A stretch of 64,000 nt of DNA from Adineta vaga (Eukaryota > Rotifera). Positions within the stretch are counted from its first letter, which is position 1, and the number at the start of each line of letters is the position of its first letter. A program made the position numbers and the translations under genes. The DNA is taken from the NCBI GenBank assembly GCA_021613535.1, contig CP075494.1, positions 5,208,001-5,272,000 of the forward strand, given 5' to 3'. Shown in pieces: positions 48,219 to 61,432 of the stretch. A model generated the notes under the pieces. It saw nothing but the letters and a program-made list of their open reading frames with translations. It was not told where the DNA came from and did no database searches.

Positions 48219-49225
48219 AATCGAAAAGGACTGACTGATTGAATATAACTCGTAATTAAATTAAAGATCAAGGTTCACATCGTGTCATTGTTATGTTAAG
48301 CATAAATAACTTGAAAGAACAATTCTTCCGATCTGATTTTACCTTTTCTTTAAAGATATTAATTACACTTAACTTAACTCACAATAAACTGATTTAGAAA
48401 GAAGATTAATGTCTGAGTAATGTGATGTGTTGAACATCAACGCTCTCGACTCGTAATACGTGTTACAGAATCAGATTGTTAAGTTTCTTTGTTGTTCAAT
48501 GATATCATGCTGATCTTTTCTTTTGGAAACAGACTCCCGAAATAGTAATCTACTCTATGAATAAAACTACCCAAAAGTGATTTACAATACTGTTCAAGTG
48601 TCTGTTTAAATTCAACGATTGCTTCTATTATCATACTATTTGTATTCAAAATATAATACCTTGAATTTAATATGCAAATCAATGGTTGAGAACGCACTAA
48701 TATAAGTTACTTGAATATCATAGTATACATTGTCAAGGTATTGTTACGTCATGACTGTTGTTCTAGCATACCAAGCAGACACTATTACATATCGTTGGTT
48801 GATAATTATTGTATGACGAGAACATTGTACGCATACAATGACATATTAAATGTTACTATTGGCATTTTTTTTCTTTCTTCTCGTTTTTTTCTCCATTCTG
48901 TTTTAAGTCTATGCCAATTTTCTTTTACTTTTACTTATATTATATTAGCTTCAATGTCATTACCTTTTTTCCCTTTTTTTAATAAAATATCTTTTTTCAT
49001 TGTGACATTATTTGTCTTTCTAGACTTTTCCCAATAGCATAACTAATATTCAGACTTGACTTTGCTTGTCACAGAAAACTTACAAATTGTTGTACTTGTC
49101 ATCTGTATACATGTGTTTCTTAATCATTTTACATGAGAATTTTCTTTTCTTTTCCTAATAAAGAATGATGCTTACATTTTCAGATGTATTAATATCTATT
49201 AGTTTATAAAACGTAACAACCAACC
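48219..49225. other. decayed LRR tail, then intergenic
   Basis: 48265-48405 contains remnants of two more leucine-rich repeats (IKDQGSHRVIVML; ITLNLTHNKLI) interrupted by stops. The remaining 800 bp is T-rich low-complexity DNA with no gene. Confidence 0.5.
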
Positions 49226-52200
49226 ATGGCGAAAGAAATTGCCCAGCAAATGCTTCATTTAGAAGAGGTATGTTTCATGAATAAACAAAAATCATAACAA
49301 CTATATTTTATTTTGCAGACAATTCGTCGATTGAACATTTGTCAATCGGATGAAAATTCGTATGTTAATTTTTCAACTTGTAATGAAAATTTATTCTAGA
49401 ACATTTTCTTTCCTTTTAGAAACATAACGAAACAATATGGTTACATCAAATTTGATCATCATGAATTTGATTCAACGACTCGCCTGTCACAATACATTAG
49501 ATTAGCATTACATACAAATGCAACTCGAGTCGTGGAATTTATGCAACATGGATGGCGTTTACCAACACCCGATTTGATAATTTCAGTGACTGGTGGTGGT
49601 AGACAGTGTCATATATCTGCACATCTTCGAAAAACATTTCAACGTGGTTTAGTTGCTGCTGCTGCAACTACAAGTAAAAGAACGACCTACTTAATATATA
49701 TATAATTTCTTTTCTCTATAATAGATGCATGGCTAATTACATCAGGAACAAATGTTGGTGTCGTAAAGGAAGTAGGTGAAGCACTTAATAATTATCGTTA
49801 TAGAAATCGTAAACATGGTCTTGATGTGCCATGTATTGGAATTTGTACATGGGAATATACAGCTGGAAATGAACAACTTGAAAGCATGCGAATAGAATCT
49901 CAATTGAGTAATGATTCTAGTATGAATAGATCGACTATTTCACCAAAAATAAATCGTCGATCACGAACAGAATCAATGCAAATGGTAAGAATGGACTTTA
50001 AAGATGATCAACTATCTTTTCTATACATCATCAATAGGAAATAGTCGAACAGAAATATGTTCGTTCATATGTTGTCGAACGATCAGAAGTAAAACGATGT
50101 GATTTAGAACCAAATCATACTCATTTTCTAGTATTCGATGGTGAATCAACCGATAATGATTCTGTTCTTTTACAACGTGCTCGTATTGAACAATATTCAC
50201 GTCAATTAGATATTCAAACATCAATTGCAAATGTGTTAATTCCTATTGTTATTCTTTTAGTAGAAGGAGGTTCATTTTCCATTCGAACTATTTGTCAAGC
50301 ATTGCGATTGAATACTCCATTGGTAGTTGTCAAAGTAAATTATATTTAAACTAATACATCTTGATATTCGTTCCATTTTGAAAATAGGGATCTGGTAGAG
50401 CAGCAGATCTTGTTTCTGATTTACATGTTTTTTTCTCTCAAATGGACACGAAAAGAAATCCCTTCTTATCTTCTTCAAGTAAAATTGAACTCGATACTAT
50501 GTATAGACGTTCTTTATTTCTCTATAACAGTATGTGGAAATCTTTTTTGTTTAATAGAATCGATAGACATCGAGGTGCTAATAATGCATGGATTAATGAA
50601 ATAAAAGATGGTTTATGTGAAGTTTTGTATCATCGAAAACATCTCGTCGTAATTTTTGAATTCGATAGTCAACGTCATCATGGTAATTTAGAAGATGCTA
50701 TTCTTGAAGCACTTTTCAATGGTTTGATTTGAATTTATGTTCAAATATATTTATTTTCTCGACTATTTTAGCAACGAAATTTTCCGATGATAATACAAAT
50801 GAACAACAATGTCGAATTGCTGAATTGAAATTAGCAATGGTATTGAAGATATTCTTGAGAAGTTGATATAGAAGTATTTACATTTAGGCATGGCAAAAAT
50901 TTGAATATGCACAAAAACATATTCTAACGGATGCAACGATTACAAAATGGACGGTATGTATATTCTGATTGGATCATATGGAATGTTTTTATATTCATTT
51001 TAATACAGGACAATGATCTCTCTCAAGCTCTTATCGATGCACTTCGTCGAGATTCTTTAGATTTTGTTGAATTACTTATGGACTATGGGACATCATTGGA
51101 AAAGTTAACTATAAACAATCTTGAACAACTCTATGCTTTATCTGATGTTTGTAATCCTCAGAAATCCCTTTCTTTTCTGTTCAATTATCTCTTATAGATC
51201 GAAAGTGGTTTACCATTGGAAAAGAAAGTAAAGAAAAATCCATCGATTAGAAATAATTATTATAGTTGTTATTTTCCTGATCAATCTGATATGTATATTA
51301 TTCAAAATAAAACAGTATTGGACAAGAATCTCCCATTGGGACTAAATGCAGCGCGTGAATTTTTTCTTTGGGCTATTTTTTTCGATCGATTTGAACTCGC
51401 GAAATATCTCTGTTCGAAAACATGGGTGAGTAAACCATAATCATTGGATCTTTATTTTGTCAAACTATTCGATTCAATATTAGAATCAATCAGCTGCTCC
51501 TTTGATCGCCACACGAATCTATCGATTAGCAGCGACACTGGCCATTCATCTTGAAACAAAACAACATTATAAGAACAATGCAAAGTTCGTTTCGAAAATG
51601 GAAAAATAAGTTTGTCGTTATATGAAAAAATACCTTCGTTTTTTTAGTCAATTTGATACTTATGCAATGTCAATTATTGATCGATGTTTCAGTAATGATG
51701 AATATTTTGCTGTTGAACTCTTGAAACAACCTGCACTTGCATTCAATAATGTTGAACCATTAAAATTAGCTGAACAAGCGAAATGTCGAGCATTTCTAGC
51801 GTCCAAATCTGTTCAAAAACATTTGGATCACGAATGGTAACTTTTTTGAATTGTTTTTCATATCGAAATAGAATCATAATTTGTTATATAGGTATGGTCA
51901 TATCAATTACAAACGACCAGCCATTCATTTTCGTGTTAGCTTATCGTTTTCTTAATACATTATTTGATGTCTTTTCTTATTAATAGATTCTTCTTTGTGT
52001 TTTATTTTTTCCCTTACTACCTATCTTTGCGATCTTTTTACCATATGTTCATGAACATCAACAGGTCCGTTGAAATTCTTAGTTTTATTCAATTATCTAC
52101 TATTTATTTATCGATAAAGATCATTCGAAGTCAGAAAAATCATTCCAAAACTAGAAATCCAGTTATGATTCAAACGATTCTTAAGTAAGTGCAAATATCA

Positions 52201-54071
52201 TTTGTTATTTCAATTCTTCTCGATTATATTTCGATTGATATAGATCCGATCGAGATCGAACGGATGAGCAAATATTATGGTCAGAAAAACTGATCTATTT
52301 CTATCAAGCACCTATCGTTCGATTCTGTTATAACGTTGTATGTGTCTTTAATTCTTTAAACTCATCTCATTTCTTATTACTTTACATTCAGATATTCTTC
52401 GTGCTCTTCCTCGGTCTATTTAGTTACGTTCTTCTCATAGATTTCTTACCAGTAAATACCTATCGTAACAAAAAAAAAGTATGTCTATCAACATCCGAAA
52501 TTATTTTACACATTTGTGTATGGACATTAATTATGGAAGAATTGCGTCAAGTAAGAAAAGAAAAGAAACAATTTGGTCTGTTATATTAAAAGGAAAATAA
52601 TCTTCTATTCTCTTTCAGTTTAGTTTAATGAATCATCAAAAATACTTTTCTGATATGTGGAATTTAATTGATATTGTTGCAATTCTTTTATACCTCATAG
52701 CATTTATTACACGATTCATTCATAGTGAAACATTTTTTACTATTTCTAAGTAAGTTCAAGATATTTCCGATCATTGAGTATTCCACATGAATGAAAATAT
52801 TGTTAGAATTTTTCTATGTCTTGATTTAATTGTTTGGTTCGTTGGTACTCTTCATCTCTTTGCTGCTTTTGAACGACTTGGACCAAAATTAGTAATGATT
52901 TTTAACACAGTATGTTTGTTTATCTCTCTTCTTTCTCATCTGATTGTATTCAAAATTCATAGATGAAAGATTTATTCTTCTTTGTTTGTTTTATTCTTAT
53001 CTTCTTATGTGCTTTTTCAATTACATCATGGTCTTTAATAACTTCCGCTTCACAAGTTAAATGGATCTATGATGCTAATGGACAATTACATAATGTCACT
53101 CTTACAATCGATGGAAAGAATTCACGAACATGGAAATTAATAAGAGATATCACTCACTATGGTGTCTGGAAAGTATTTGGACAAGTTGATCCTATTGGTA
53201 TGAATATGACATAGATTTTTAAAATTTCATTGATTGTCTTTATTTTAGATGGAACTGATTCATTTTCAAATATGGCATTTGTTTTAGCGATTATTTTTGT
53301 TGCTATTGCCAATATTCTTCTTCTCAATGTACTCGTTGCTTTATTTAAGTATATAAATCAAACTTGTTCATTCATATTCTTTAATCTTCGTCTACTAGTG
53401 TAACGATTCAAAATGTTCAAGAACAATCACATGATATTTGGCGTTATCAACGTTTTCTAATTGTTAATGAATATTGTCGGAAAACTTTATTACCACCACC
53501 ATTCAATATTATCTACTACATCTTTATTGTCAGTCGATTTCTTCTTAATCGTTTAAAACTCTATCGAAATCGACAACGATTCAGTATGTTATGTTACATT
53601 ACTTTTTGTTTCTTTTCTGTCTATTTCATGTTATTTAGTTGCTAGTGAAGCACTTCTAGGTGATATTAAAACAATCAATCCTATTCTATCACAATCATTT
53701 AAAAGTAAAGTAGTATCGTCGACCGAAAATAGTCTTGATTAAATATTTCTAGTACGTGATTCTATTCGACGAGAACGTGCAATTGCTGAAGATTATTGGC
53801 GACAGATATTCAAACATAATAGAAATGATCAAATGAAACTCATTTTACAGAATATTGAAGAAAAGTAATTAGAAATATATGTTATATCATTACTAAACTT
53901 AATTTATTATTGCAGATTGGATTATCTTACACCACATATAAAAGACAAAAGTGTATTATCCGAGGTAAACGTTATATTTTTGATATCGTACTAATTGTGA
54001 TATATTCAACGTTTGAATAGATCAATTATCATCTATGGAATAGACGACGGCAAATTGAAAGTGATGTTTGA
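49226..54071 (+). CDS. TRPM-type cation channel
   Basis: About 20 exons with short introns. It starts MAKEIAQQMLHLEE. The long TRPM homology region has LALHTNATRVVEFM, PDLIISVTGG, AAAATTNAWLITSGTNVGVV, HTHFLVFDGES, IPIVILLVEGG and TPLVVVKGSGRAADLV. Ankyrin-like helices follow (ALIDALRRDSLDFVELLMDY). The six-helix channel runs from about 52000: S1 near FFVLFLGLFSYVLL, S4-S5 to TMKDLFFFVCF, and a pore region with YGVWKVFGQVDPID, the TRPM pore helix. S6 is FVLAIIFVAIANILLLNVLVALF, then the TRP helix (HDIWRYQRFLIVNEYCRKTLLPPP) and a short coiled coil. There is no NUDT9 or kinase domain at the C-terminus, so it is neither TRPM2-chanzyme nor TRPM6/7 in layout. Likely a calcium-permeable sensory channel. 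Confidence 0.92.
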
Positions 54072-54529
54072 GAATATTGTTTTCAATATAAATGATCAAT
54101 AAATGAAAGGAAAGCGAGAATATAACACAGTATTGCTTTTTCACTTTTTATAATACGGACAAATACGAGAAAGAAGAAAGAATAATCTATACATTTGAAT
54201 TGATAGTATGTTCTTTTGTTAATAAACATGTGCCTCTTCAATCGAACGAAAGAGCGATGATCGTATCGTATTCATCATAACAGATAGAAAAGAATACATA
54301 TATATTTCTATTCTTCGATTATATCATCAATATTGATCATATCAGTGTACTTACAAAAAAAAACCGAAAGAGAAAAAAATTACGGATTAAAATATGCACC
54401 TACACGTCAATGTATTAGTTATTCATATTTGCAAGGTAAGAACTATACACGCTCGAAAGTAAACGACTATATTTTAGATATAATGTTATTAATACAATCT
54501 TCAAAGTGATTAGTGATTGTTCCAACGCA
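54072..54529. other. intergenic
   Basis: AT-rich, about 460 bp between TRPM stop and the next start. No gene. Confidence 0.55.
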
Positions 54530-57500
54530 ATGATGTCATCTCCATCATCGATTAGTACACCTGATGATTTGATCAAGACTTCAAATCGAAAACGCATAAA
54601 CAAGGATAGTTTATCTGATGAACAGTTCGAAGAAAGTAAAAGGCTAAAACTTTTGTCTATAAGTACAAGAACGGAATCTATCAAAACAAAGTTCAATAAG
54701 TACTCAAACTCTAACAACGAAACAACAGATCGTATAGATTGTCAATCTCAACCAAATCAACAGTTGCAAACGAAAAAATCACACGGAAAACAGATTGATT
54801 CATATAATGAATTTGGACTGCGTTGTCTTTCAGAATGCTCTAAAACAAGTACGCAAAATGGTGTATATTCGAAACAGATGACTATGAAGAAAAAAATGAA
54901 AAAACTCGAAAAAGATCAGTCAAAGTTTCATTCATCGCTCACCTATTCCAAAACACAAAAATCCAGTGATCAAATGTCTTTACAAAATAGTGAGTTTTTC
55001 CATTTTCATGTTATTATAAAACATATTTTTTACGATAATTAGACAACACACGAAACGTCACTGAAAATTCTCTTTCCGAATCACTACCATCAGCCATTAA
55101 CAACACCTTACCTGTCCATGACAAAGACTCAGGTATAGTTTCTAGAAATATTCTTCAAATCAGTAAATATAAATATGAAAAAATTGTATTTTATAACTTG
55201 TTTTAGATAATATTACAAACAAGAGATGTAAATATCGATTATCGACGATCAATGACAATGAATGTATAAATTTTGTAACATCAGAATGTTCTCATTGTTC
55301 TTCCTTATATTGTGCTGATCATCAGTTACGACATAAACAAGATGTACAAGAAGAAGTTAATTGTTTACTTGGTGAAGCAAAGGTTTATCGTTATTTTCTA
55401 CATAAATTTCATTTATTTTTTATTCTTTTATGTAGAATCTTATTTCTCAAATATCTTCATTGACTATTGAAAGTGGAAGAAAGGATTGTATTGAACAATT
55501 CAAACAATCGATGGAAATTATCATGAATGAAATCAAAGAAAAATGTAGACAATTTGAGAAACAAACGAACTATTTACATCAGTATATCGAAACGAATCGA
55601 GAGCAATGGAAAAACTCTTTGATAAAACAAATTGAAAATAATATCGTTTTGATCTTAATAAAACAATTGCAAATCACTGAAATCAATGAATCAGAAGTGA
55701 AGAATGCCAAAGAGAAATTATTACATATGCAACATTTTTTCAATGTACTCAATAGTAGAGAATTGATCAAAGTTCCAAGATTTGACGATACTACAACAAA
55801 GATCAAGATACCTCGTTTGATTTTCTCGAATGAAATTGTAGATGAATTCTCATCCGACGATAATTCTGAAATCAAAGAATACTTAAAACAACAAAATATT
55901 GATACTGATGGTAAAATAAACTGTGGAAAATCAAATGGTAAGTATAGTTAATTGAATAGATAAGATAGTTGTAACATCCTATACTCTGATAATACGTCGA
56001 CGATTTGGTTTAGATTCAAATGTTCTCGATACAGCTGTGTTGAAGATGATCGAACACGACGCAGATGATCATTCAAATATAAAAACAGCGACTCAGGTCT
56101 GATGCTTTCTTTGATTTTAAACTTGCCTAATCAGATATGTTCTTCTCTTCAGATTGATATCGTTGATAATGTCGGATCTGAAAATGAAAATACAATATGT
56201 AATCGAAAGAATAATCTGGAATTTCAATCGATTTTAAGCCCTCTGGTTCATCGTTTGTCAAACGAAGATATGGTAAGTATGATATAATTTTTACTTGACG
56301 ACATTCTTTTAGTTGAATAGGCAATGTATGTTTTAAATTCATTTATATCAAGTTTGAAAGCGTTATTCTTTGCAAATCTTATTCATAAATACAATATGTA
56401 GAACTATTTTGTTTTAGAGTCACTTAGAAGATAGTTTAGCAGAATCTCATAAAGATCCATCGGATTTATCAACTTCAGCTAATGTAACAGTTGGAAAAAG
56501 AGTCTCAATTCATGGAAATGTGATCTTAGTTGTCAATGGTTATTCTTTTTACAAGAAATATCTTAGTCAGAACCAAAAGAAAAAAGTTTGGAGATGTATG
56601 GTACCTACCTGTTCTTTGATGTTACATACTACTAGCGATGATAAATTCATACGTTTTTCTCGTAAGAACGGTGATCATCGACATCCAATAGAAGAAGCAA
56701 CATCTAAACGAAAAAAAGGTAAAACGACATCGATCGATAATCGTATTCTTTAGTATTCGTGAAATATTTTGATACTTTTCTTTATATTTTTTGTTTTTGA
56801 AGAATTGGTTTCAACAAGACATCATGGAGTTAAGGATCGTCCACTGCCACAGTCATCTTCTTTTCGTATACCAACAATCTATAAAAAACATATTTCAAAT
56901 GGCGTCCGATCACTATTACACGATAGCGACATCAAGAACCGTGCTTCCAAACATTTAGCACATATACGATCAGTGGGTAGAGTTTTGATATGGGCATCCA
57001 AATCTCACTTGAAATTATTGTTCAATAGCGAAAGATTGTATATAGCTGACTCTGGTTGGAATGTACCGCCGTATTTTGAACAGTTACTTGTTATTCAAAT
57101 ATGTTATAAAGGAATATGTAAGTTTTCTTTAGTTTACGAAATATCTGAATACTTTCTCTATGTTTTTCATTATACAATAGGGATGCCAGTAGTACATGCA
57201 TTACTTCCTGATCGTAGTGCACTGACTTACGTTTATTTGTTCGATGTTCTACGTCGATCAGCGAAGAAATTTAATAAAATCTTTAATCCATTATTAATTA
57301 TGACTGAAATCGACTTGGGCATGACACACGCTATTGAATTAGAGGTATATTTATTTGGGAAACTATAATTATTAAAATTGATATATTCTTTTGATTTGCA
57401 GTTTAAGCCAAATACCGTTCAAAAACGTTGCTTTTCCTCTTTCATTGATATCCTTTTCAAACATGTTGAACAACTCGATTCATTAAAAGAACATTTAAAT

Positions 57501-58053
57501 GATCCCGAAATACATAGTGCTATTCAACACATCATAGCATTGGCTCTAGTTCCACCACAACATGTTTTACTTTTATTAAATAATTTAGAAAAAGCCCTTA
57601 CTCAATCAAATTATGACAGATTAAGTCATTTATTTTCATATTTTCGAACAACATGGCTGCCGAACTTATCGTTATGGAATGTATTTGATCTTCTCGAAGG
57701 AGTCATTAATTACAGAGAAAGTATATAATAAGTCAAGTAATAATTGTAATATCTCATTGAATTGTTTAACATTCTGTTTAGATTATAAAAAGAGATTCAA
57801 ACGAATATGGAATATCAATCCTTTGACTATGTGGACTTTTATGAATTCAATTCGAGTGGAAATGAATGCAGTGGATGAATTGATTGTGGAACTAGACGAA
57901 AGACAATCAATATATGTCTCTGAATGTAAAAACACAGCTATCGAAAAAATGAATCGATTACGTAATCTCTTCATTGCAAAAGAAATTACACCAAAAGATT
58001 TATTGGATGAACTTTCGTATCTTGTAGATGATTTTCGAGAAACGAACAATTAA
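54530..58053 (+). CDS. B-box-like / FLYWCH / MULE-transposase-derived fusion protein
   Basis: Eleven exons (54530-54989, 55043-55132, 55207-55382, 55436-55937, 56014-56096, 56153-56272, 56418-56718, 56803-57117, 57181-57344, 57402-57720 and 57782-58053) join in one frame. The in-frame GTG at 54506 is not the start. Domains in order: a basic Ser/Lys-rich N-terminus; a B-box-type finger (ECSHCSSLYCADHQLRHKQD); a coiled coil (LTIESGRKDCIEQFKQSMEI); a FLYWCH finger (VVNGYSFYKKYL, WRCMVPTC, DHRHP); and a MULE transposase core (PPYFEQLLVIQICYKG; MPVVHALLPDRSALTYVYLF; PLLIMTEIDLGMTHAIE). A helical tail ends the protein (MNAVDELIVELDERQ). The core's usual DGT is DSG, its TDFE is TEID, and the CxFH motif has lost its His. 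Not a working transposase; more likely a host-captured DNA-binding protein. Confidence 0.8.
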
Positions 58054-58370
58054 TCATATCGATGTTGATCATTATTGTGTATGTTTTTATTAATAAAAAG
58101 TATACAGTGTAAACATTAGATTTTGTTAAAATCAACCAATAGGTGTAAAATTTTTATCAATATACCAATGATTCACATTACTTTTGCATAGTAATCACAG
58201 TTATTCTATCGTTCAATATGAAAATGTTATCTGTCTGTAAATACATCAGAAAATGAATAGTAGATAGTATAAATTTTTCTTATTCTATTTATTATTTGTA
58301 ATGCAGAAGTTTGTATAATAAAATAAAATAAATCAGTTATTTAAGACCAAATTATTTGTTAACTTTCTAC
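58054..58370. other. convergent intergenic spacer
   Basis: About 317 bp, AT-rich, with possible poly(A) signals on both strands (AATAAAA near 58092 and 58318). No gene. Confidence 0.5.
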
Positions 58371-59490
58371 TCATAACTCCGTTCTCGTTTGATTTCTTGT
58401 CATTTGTATGGGTTGAATGGTATTTTGCATTCGAAATCGATAACAAAGAAGTCTTCGAAGATTAGATTGTCTTCTAAACACGTCATTATAAGCTTCAGAA
58501 GTAAAAATAAACAAAAAGAACGTTGCTGCTTGAGGTATATAAATGATTAAATTTGCTGCTGTATTAAGTCGTAATAACCATTTGAGAGATATATTCACAC
58601 ATGAAAACTTTAATGTCAATATCAATTGTGGCAAAATACAAATCTTCAATTAAGCAATATAAATATATATATCACTAGATTCTCATAGAAACAAAAAAAT
58701 GGTTACTTACGAGAGCAACTGTGGGTGCTACAAAGAGATGACGATGACGACGAAAATTACTTCTCCATTCACTCCAATAAAGTCTTTGATGAAGAATTGC
58801 TCTTCGACGACTAATAGACGTTAAAATCAAACAATTTGCTAACATATACATTGTGAATGGAGCAAATATGTGTGTAAATGAAAATATTGTATTTAAGAGT
58901 AATAATGGTGGAGAATATTTTATTTGACATATATAATTTCCTGGGAGCAATGGATCAGGTAGTGATACTCGACTAATCAATTCATGTACATGCATCAATG
59001 GCACACAGATCACAATAAATATGATCTGTTTGATGGCAGCTGATGGTGAACGAATTTGATTTAAAAGAGCAGTCGCTTCAAATGATTGTAATGATCGTTG
59101 TAAACCAATCAATCCATTTAACCAGACACAAATACGAGTAAAGATCGATGCTAAACCAGATACTACATTACAAATGATAAATGACCCGGTATAATCCAAA
59201 GAATCGAGCATTCGAATAAGTCGACATTCTAACATTATGATCCCAAATATAGAACAACAACTATATGCGATTAAATATATTCCAACTGTTGTTGATCGAA
59301 TTTGTATTTGACGAAATGTATCAAATGAGAAAATATTCGATACAAGTCCAAATAAAGTTAATAATGTTACAGAAAATACGTAAGCAAACGTCATCCTTGG
59401 TCGTTGATCGGAACTTTCAGAACGAATATCAGATGTCATACCTGATACAAGACCAAGAAGAAAAATATTCGTTGAATTATCACAACTCAT
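58371..59490 (-). CDS. rhodopsin-like orphan GPCR
   Basis: Two exons, 59490-58711 and 58643-58371, joined by a 67-nt GTAAGT intron. Starts MSCDNSTNIFLLGLV. Seven hydrophobic helices: TM1 FSVTLLTLFGLVSNIFSF (with GLVSN), TM2 GIYLIAYSCCSIFGIIML, TM3 CNVVSGLASIFTRICVWLNG with RSLQSF rather than DRY, TM4 IIFIVICVPLMHV, TM5 TIFSFTHIFAPFTMYMLA and TM6 VAPTVALVICILPQLIL. TM7 is NTAANLIIYIPQAATFFLFIFTS, where the usual NPxxY is missing. The tail is basic with a FRRQSNLRRLL helix. This shape, poor in class A motifs, is common among expanded rotifer receptors as far as I know; the ligand is unknown. Confidence 0.75.
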
Positions 59491-60144
59491 ATCGACAGTG
59501 CAGTTAGACGTAACTCAGAATGTAATGCTTGTCACAACCAGTAGTTTTACATCTAATTTTCACTCTCATTTAGTAATATCTGTCAACTAACAGTGACATT
59601 TTATATCTTCTTTTTACTTAATGCCATTGCAAATTCGGACCCTTGAGCTACTGAAAAGAAGAGAGATTAATAATCTTATGACTTCATGAAAAGTTTTTCA
59701 ATTTACTTTTATCTCTTTGACGACTAATTATCTCATTTCAATGTAAGAGACAAAAATATATCAGATGACAATTCAATAATAATATAAAATGATGATTTAA
59801 TCATCTTTCTGATGTGATAAACAAGGATTTATTTTTTAAACAGAATCGATTTATGTTACACATAATACGATCAAAGCACGTACTCAATACTTAGAACAAA
59901 CGCTGGAACTTTTAAGAAAGCATTTATCTTCATTTGTTCAAGAATAAATTGTAATTTAAGATGAAATGAACAGGTGCTAGAAAGATTGTCTATGATTTCA
60001 TTTTCTAAACAACTCAAGGTTAGTGTAAATTGATATGAATGATACAAAACTATCAAAAATAAGGGTAATTAGTTTTTTTATCTAAGGTAAGAATGATTTC
60101 GAATTGTGTTTCATCACTTCTTTTTTTTCATTCACAAAAAAACA
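59491..60144. other. divergent intergenic region
   Basis: About 650 bp between the GPCR and the secreted protein. The minus-strand frame at 59871-60056 is not convincing. No gene. Confidence 0.5.
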
Positions 60145-60898
60145 ATGGCCACGATTAAAATATTCCTGTTTTTATCCCTTCTCTTGATCTCAGGTAAAGA
60201 ATTCTGTTTTTTTGTTTTGTTTTCGGTAACAGTGTTTCTATATGATCAAGTTCAGTTGTGGATAGTCGAGCCATTCGTCATCGACGACAAATAGCACCGA
60301 GACAAACAGGACAAGATGTGAGTAATTATGTATCAAATGGTTTCAATACTATTCGAGATACGGTAGCACCAGCAATTGGTTATACTACTGATCGATTATC
60401 TCAATTTTGGGATCGTTATAAACAAAACGTTAATCAAGGTGTCAATCAGATTGGCCAAACTTGGGATCAGTATAAACAAGGAATCAATCAAGGAATCAAT
60501 CAGATGGGTCAAACTTGGGATCAATATAAACAAGGATTCAATCAAGGTTGGAATCAATTTTCACAAAACAGTTATCCACAATATCCTCCAAACTATGATA
60601 ATCGAAATTATGGATATAATCGTGAGTGATTAATCTAAACATTAGTTTTTTTTCAGTTCTATCCTTGTTTCATTCATCTATTATAGAATATCCTAATTCA
60701 ATGAATAATAACTACAATAATCAACCATACATGAATCCAAATTATGGAGGAAGAAATGGACCATCAAATGCCAATACTCCTTACAATACCGGAAATCAAT
60801 GGTATCAAAACTATGGTCCTCAACAACGTTCAAATGGCTACTATCAACCTAATCAACCTATAAATACGTATCAAAGACCATTCGCCCAACGACGCTAA
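60145..60898 (+). CDS. secreted Gln/Asn/Tyr-rich protein with 18-residue repeats
   Basis: Unrecognised. Three exons, 60145-60193, about 60255-60620 and about 60687-60898. A signal peptide (MATIKIFLFLSLLLIS plus VVDS) is followed by RAIRHRR, a basic cleavage-like site. Then comes VSNYVSNGFNTIRDTVAPAI, and three tandem 18-residue units based on QTWDQYKQGINQGINQMG (the third is WDQYKQGFNQGWNQFSQN). The last exon is disordered and rich in Asn, Tyr, Pro, Gln and Gly. The repeats place aromatic and aliphatic residues about every 3-4 positions, consistent with an amphipathic helix. There are no cysteines. It could be a matrix, mucus or stress-protective secreted protein. Confidence 0.6.
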
Positions 60899-61432
60899 GA
60901 ATCAAAGATTTCTAAATTCACTTTTTTTTTTAATTTAAATCCATTCTATTCCGTCATAACAAAGTTTTTTCTCGTAATTTCGATGCAAAAAACGTGATTT
61001 GATTTGATTTTTTTCTTCATTCAAGGTAAATAAACAATTAGACATAATGTCGTATTCAATGGCGCATGTTTAAATATATATTTCTAAAGCATCAATCGAT
61101 TGCATAATTATTCCTATTTTTGCATTCCCTTACAATTAATAAACTGATACTTTGCTTAGAACGCGCAAGAAAAAGAACGCACGTGTAATTACTATTTATA
61201 TGCCTGTTGATTTGTTTTTCATTTCAAGCATGCGTATCAACATAGAACGAAATAAGCAATAACAAAAAAGCATATTATGAAAAGAAAAAAAAAACGTCAA
61301 AGAAAAAGAAAATCGATGACACATCTCTTTTTCACATCGCATTTTGACGAACACATACATCATATTTATCTGATGTACATTTATAAACGTAATTAATAGA
61401 AGCGAAACTTGGAAATTAATCTTTATTTAATC
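60899..61432. other. intergenic
   Basis: AT-rich, about 530 bp. No gene supported. Confidence 0.5.

Noticed and set aside
48711-49037. 108-codon Phe/Ser-rich frame
   Set aside because: A T-rich tract translated; would be a string of hydrophobic residues with no start context.
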